From the NCBI GenBank assembly GCA_029168955.1, contig JAPDOI010000440.1:510268-574267 (forward strand): a stretch of 64,000 nucleotides of DNA. Direction: 5' to 3'. A program made the position numbers and the translations under genes. Within the stretch, counting starts at the first letter, position 1. Each line of letters opens with the position of its first letter. This stretch comes from Aplectana chamaeleonis (lineage: Eukaryota > Nematoda > Chromadorea > Rhabditida > Cosmocercidae). This document shows, piece by piece, positions 59,201-64,000 of this stretch. The notes beneath the pieces were generated by a model. It was not told where the DNA came from and ran no database searches. It was given only the letters and a program-made list of their open reading frames with translations.

Positions 59201-62200
59201 CGATGACGTCATCAGAAGCCCGAAGCACTTTTCGACGTCCCGATGACGTCATCAGAAGCCGAAGCACTTTTCGACGTCCGATGACGTCATCAAACCAAGC
59301 ACTTTTCGACGTCCCGATGACGTCATCAGAAGCCAAGCACTTTTCGACGTCCCGATGACGTCATCAGAAGCCGAAGCACTTTTCACGACGTCCCGATGAC
59401 GTCATCAGAAGCCCGAAGCACTTTTCGACGTCCCGATGACGTCATCAAGCCAAGCACTTTTCGACGTCCCGATGACGTCATCAAACCCGAAGCACTTTTC
59501 ACGACGTCCCGATGACGTCATCAGAAGCCGAAGCACTTTTCGACGTCCCGATGACGTCATCAAACCAAGCACTTTTCACGACGTCCCGATGACGTCATCA
59601 GAAGCCGAAGCACTTTTCGACGTCCCGATGACGTCATCAAGCCGAAGCACTTTTCGACGTCCCGATGACGTCATCAGAAGCCGAAGCACTTTTCGACGTC
59701 CCGATGACGTCATCAGAAGCCCGAAGCACTTTTCACGACGTCCCGATGACGTCATCAGAAGCCGAAGCACTTTTCGACGTCCCGATGACGTCATCAAACC
59801 AAGCACTTTTCACGACGTCCGATGACGTCATCAGAAGCCGAAGCACTTTTCACGACGTCCCGATGACGTCATCAGAAGCCCGAAGCACTTTTCACGACGT
59901 CCCGATGACGTCATCAGAAGCCCGAAGCACTTTTCACGACGTCCCGATGACGTCATCAGAAGCCGAAGCACTTTTCGACGTCCGATGACGTCATCAGAAG
60001 CCAAGCACTTTTCGACGTCCGATGACGTCATCAGAAGCCGAAGCACTTTTCACGACGTCCCGATGACGTCATCAGAAGCCGAAGCACTTTTCACGACGTC
60101 CCGATGACGTCATCAGAAGCCCGAAGCACTTTTCACGACGTCCCGATGACGTCATCAAGCCAAGCACTTTTCGACGTCCCGATGACGTCATCAAACCAAG
60201 CACTTTTCGACGTCCCGATGACGTCATCAGAAGCCGAAGCACTTTTCGACGTCCCGATGACGTCATCAAACCAAGCACTTTTCGACGTCCCGATGACGTC
60301 ATCAGAAGCCGAAGCACTTTTCGACGTCCCGATGACGTCATCAGAAGCCGAAGCACTTTTCGACGTCCGATGACGTCATCAGAAGCCCGAAGCACTTTTC
60401 ACGACGTCCCGATGACGTCATCAGAAGCCAAGCACTTTTCACGACGTCCCGATGACGTCATCAGAAGCCGAAGCACTTTTCGACGTCCGATGACGTCATC
60501 AGAAGCCGAAGCACTTTTCACGACGTCCCGATGACGTCATCAGAAGCGAAGCACTTTTCGACGTCCCGATGACGTCATCAGAAGCCGAGCACTTTTCGAC
60601 GTCCCGATGACGTCATCAGAAGCCAAGCACTTTTCGACGTCCCGATGACGTCATCAGAAGCCCGAAGCACTTTTCACGACGTCCCGATGACGTCATCAAG
60701 CCAAGCACTTTTCGACGTCCCGATGACGTCATCAAACCAAGCACTTTTCGACGTCCCGATGACGTCATCAGAAGCCGAAGCACTTTTCACGACGTCCCGA
60801 TGACGTCATCAGAAGCCCGAAGCACTTTTCGACGTCCCGATGACGTCATCAGAAGCCCGAAGCACTTTTCACGACGTCCCGATGACGTCATCAAGCCGAA
60901 GCACTTTTCGACGTCCCGATGACGTCATCAGAAGCCGAAGCACTTTTCGACGTCCCGATGACGTCATCAAACCGAAGCACTTTTCGACGTCCCGATGACG
61001 TCATCAGAAGCCGAGCACTTTTCGACGTCCCGATGACGTCATCAGAACCAAGCACTTTTCGACGTCCCGATGACGTCATCAAGCCCGAAGCACTTTTCGA
61101 CGTCCCGATGACGTCATCAGAAGCCGAAGCACTTTTCGACGTCCCGATGACGTCATCAGAAGCCCAAGCACTTTTCACGACGTCCCGATGACGTCATCAG
61201 AACCAAGCACTTTTCGACGTCCGATGACGTCATCAGAAGCCCGAAGCACTTTTCGACGTCCGATGACGTCATCAAGCCAAGCACTTTTCACGACGTCCGA
61301 TGACGTCATCAGAAGCCGAAGCACTTTTCACGACGTCCGATGACGTCATCAAACCGAAGCACTTTTCGACGTCCCGATGACGTCATCAGAAGCCCGAAGC
61401 ACTTTTCACGACGTCCCGATGACGTCATCAGAAGCCGAAGCACTTTTCACGACGTCCCGATGACGTCATCAGAAGCCAAGCACTTTTCACGACGTCCCGA
61501 TGACGTCATCAGAAGCCCGAAGCACTTTTCACGACGTCCCGATGACGTCATCAAACCGAAGCACTTTTCACGACGTCCCGATGACGTCATCAGAAGCCCG
61601 AAGCACTTTTCACGACGTCCGATGACGTCATCAGAAGCCCGAAGCACTTTTCGACGTCCGATGACGTCATCAGAAGCCAAGCACTTTTCGACGTCCCGAT
61701 GACGTCATCAGAAGCCCGAAGCACTTTTCACGACGTCCCGATGACGTCATCAAGCCGAAGCACTTTTCACGACGTCCCGATGACGTCATCAGAAGCCCGA
61801 AGCACTTTTCGACGTCCCGATGACGTCATCAAACCAAGCACTTTTCACGACGTCCCGATGACGTCATCAGAAGCGAAGCACTTTTCGACGTCCCGATGAC
61901 GTCATCAGAAGCCCGAAGCACTTTTCACGACGTCCCGATGACGTCATCAGAAGCCGAAGCACTTTTCGACGTCCCGATGACGTCATCAAGCCGAAGCACT
62001 TTTCACGACGTCCCGATGACGTCATCAGAAGCCGAAGCACTTTTCGACGTCCCGATGACGTCATCAAAGCCCGAAGCACTTTTCACGACGTCCCGATGAC
62101 GTCATCAGAAGCCGAAGCACTTTTCGACGTCCCGATGACGTCATCAAACCAGAAGCACTTTTCGACGTCCGATGACGTCATCAGAAGCCCGAAGCACTTT

Positions 62201-62464
62201 TCACGACGTCCGATGACGTCATCAGAAGCCGAAGCACTTTTCGACGTCCCGATGACGTCATCAAACCGAAGCACTTTTCGACGTCCCGATGACGTCATCA
62301 AACCAAGCACTTTTCACGACGTCCGATGACGTCATCAGAAGCCAGCACTTTTCGACGTCCCGATGACGTCATCAAGCCAAGCACTTTTCGACGTCCCGAT
62401 GACGTCATCAGAAGCCCGAAGCACTTTTCACGACGTCCGATGACGTCATCAGAAGCCAAGCACT

Positions 62465-62745
62465 TTTCGACGTCTCGATGACGTCATCAGAAGCCCGAAG
62501 CACTTTTCACGACGTCCCGATGACGTTATCAGAAGCCCGAAGCATTTTTCACGACGTCCCGATGACGTCATCAGAAGCCCGAAGCACTTTTCACGACGTC
62601 CCGATGACGTCATCAGAAGCCCGAAGCACTTTTCACGACGTCCCGATGACGTCATCAGAAGCCCGAAGCACTTTTCACGACGTCCCGATGACGTCATCAG
62701 AAGCCGAAGCACTTTTCACGACGTCCCGATGACGTCATCAGAAGC
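62465..62745. repeat. Second island of full-length monomers in satellite C
   Basis: A run of about seven successive monomers, nearly all 42 bp, with substitutions GTCTCGATG, GACGTTATC and GCATTTTTCAC at its left side. A similar short island with GACATCATC, GATGCACTTTCCCGACGCCCC and GTCCTGATG lies at about 63,045-63,180. Confidence 0.75.
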
Positions 62746-64000
62746 CAAGCACTTTTCGACGTCCGATGACGTCATCAGAAGCCCGAAGCACTTTTCACGA
62801 CGTCCCGATGACGTCATCAGAAGCCCGAAGCACTTTTCACGACGTCCCGATGACGTCATCAGAAGCCAAGCACTTTTCACGACGTCCCGATGACGTCATC
62901 AGAAGCCGAAGCACTTTTCGACGTCCCGATGACGTCATCAGAAGCCGAAGCACTTTTCACGACGTCCCGATGACGTCATCAGAAGCCGAAGCACTTTTCG
63001 ACGTCCCGATGACGTCATCAGAAGCCGAAGCACTTTTCACGACGTCCCGATGACATCATCAGAAGCCCGATGCACTTTCCCGACGCCCCGATGACGTCAT
63101 CAGAAGCCCGAAGCACTTTTCACGACGTCCTGATGACGTCATCAGAAGCCCGAAGCACTTTTCACGACGTCCCGATGACGTCATCAAACCAAGCACTTTT
63201 CGACGTCCCGATGACGTCATCAGAAACGAAGCACTTTTCACGACGTCCCGATGACGTCATCAGAAGCCGAAGCACTTTTCACGACGTCCCGATGACGTCA
63301 TCAGAAGCCAAGCACTTTTCGACGTCCCGATGACGTCATCAAAGCCGAAGCACTTTTCGACGTCCCGATGACGTCATCAGAAGCCGAAGCACTTTTCGAC
63401 GTCCGATGACGTCATCAGAAGCCGAAGCACTTTTCACGACGTCCCGATGACGTCATCAAACCAAGCACTTTTCACGACGTCCGATGACGTCATCAGAAGC
63501 CCGAAGCACTTTTCACGACGTCCCGATGACGTCATCAAACCAAGCACTTTTCACGACGTCCCGATGACGTCATCAGAAGCCCGAAGCACTTTTCACGACG
63601 TCCGATGACGTCATCAAGCCGAAGCACTTTTCACGACGTCCCGATGACGTCATCAGAAGCCCGAAGCACTTTTCACGACGTCCCGATGACGTCATCAGAA
63701 GCCAGCACTTTTCACGACGTCCCGATGACGTCATCAGAAGCCGAAGCACTTTTCGACGTCCCGATGACGTCATCAGAAGCCCGAAGCACTTTTCGACGTC
63801 CCGATGACGTCATCAAAGCCCGAAGCACTTTTCACGACGTCCGATGACGTCATCAGAAGCCCGAAGCACTTTTCGACGTCGATGACGTCATCAGAAGCCC
63901 GAAGCACTTTTCGACGTCCGATGACGTCATCAGAAGCCCGCACTTTTCACGACGTCCCGATGACGTCATCAGAAGCCAAGCACTTTTCGACGTCCCGATG

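Larger units (their letters stand above)
27591..64000. repeat. Satellite C: 42-bp array with a CRE/ATF palindrome in every monomer
   Basis: At least 36.4 kb, roughly 900 monomers by length, still continuing at the window end. The full-length monomer is 42 bp: AGAAGCCCGAAGCAC, TTTTCACGACGTCCC, GATGACGTCATC. GATGACGTCATC is a perfect 12-bp palindrome containing TGACGTCA, the cAMP-response-element core bound by CREB/ATF-type bZIP proteins. A second GACGTC lies 11 bp upstream in most monomers. Most interior monomers are shortened to 36-41 bp by a small set of recurrent indels: TTTTCACGACG to TTTTCGACG; GTCCCG to GTCCG or GTCG; and TCAGAAGCCCGAAGC to forms such as TCAGAAGCCGAAGC, TCAAACCGAAGC, TCAAGCCAAGC or TCAGAAGCCAGC. 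Substitutions are rare. No higher-order period was evident. Confidence 0.97.

Noticed and set aside
27600..63847. Dozens of 60-200-codon frames in satellite C (repeats such as MTSSEARSTFHDVP)
   Set aside because: They are translations of the satellite monomer and end at each out-of-phase indel; both strands are equally open.
27591..64000. Resemblance to a CRISPR array (short regular repeats)
   Set aside because: The whole unit repeats; there are no unique spacers, and the context is eukaryotic.

Overview
This is 64 kb of eukaryotic, almost certainly invertebrate metazoan, genomic DNA. The grounds are a two-exon gene with a 4.5-kb GT-AG intron that encodes a FAM241/DUF4605-type membrane protein (a metazoan family), a decayed Jockey-type non-LTR retrotransposon, an hAT-like element with an 8-bp target-site duplication, several foldback repeats and very large satellite arrays. 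There are no bacterial operons. The lineage (nematode, flatworm, arthropod or other) cannot be fixed from this sequence alone.

Layout: (1) 1-16,158 is a GC-rich satellite (satellite A) of 42-bp monomers with several higher-order repeats; it decays over its last 300 bp. (2) 16,159-27,590 is an 11.4-kb island of mostly unique DNA. It holds the FAM241-like gene (coding exons 16,322-16,429 and 20,889-21,257). The intron is filled with an inverted pair of a composite repeat, AT-rich minisatellite elements also built on a 42-bp unit, and the retrotransposon fragment. Downstream come a small foldback, a 2.8-kb hAT-like element (21,705-24,491) containing a giant palindrome, about 1.1 kb without recognisable content, and two more foldback clusters (25.6-26.2 kb and 26.5-27.0 kb). 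(3) 27,591-64,000 is a second satellite (satellite C), also of 42-bp monomers, roughly 900 copies and still running at the window end. Each monomer carries the 12-bp perfect palindrome GATGACGTCATC, an optimal CRE/ATF-type bZIP site.

Only one protein-coding gene is convincing. The many long reading frames in both satellites exist because 42 is a multiple of three and the monomers lack stops; they are not called as genes. The most interesting observations are: the CRE-palindrome satellite; the fact that its internal variation is nearly all small indels at a few fixed positions, which may be a sequencing or assembly signature rather than biology; three tandem-repeat families sharing a 42-bp period; and the hAT-like element with its internal long inverted repeat. 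All homology calls are from reading and memory of families; no search was run.
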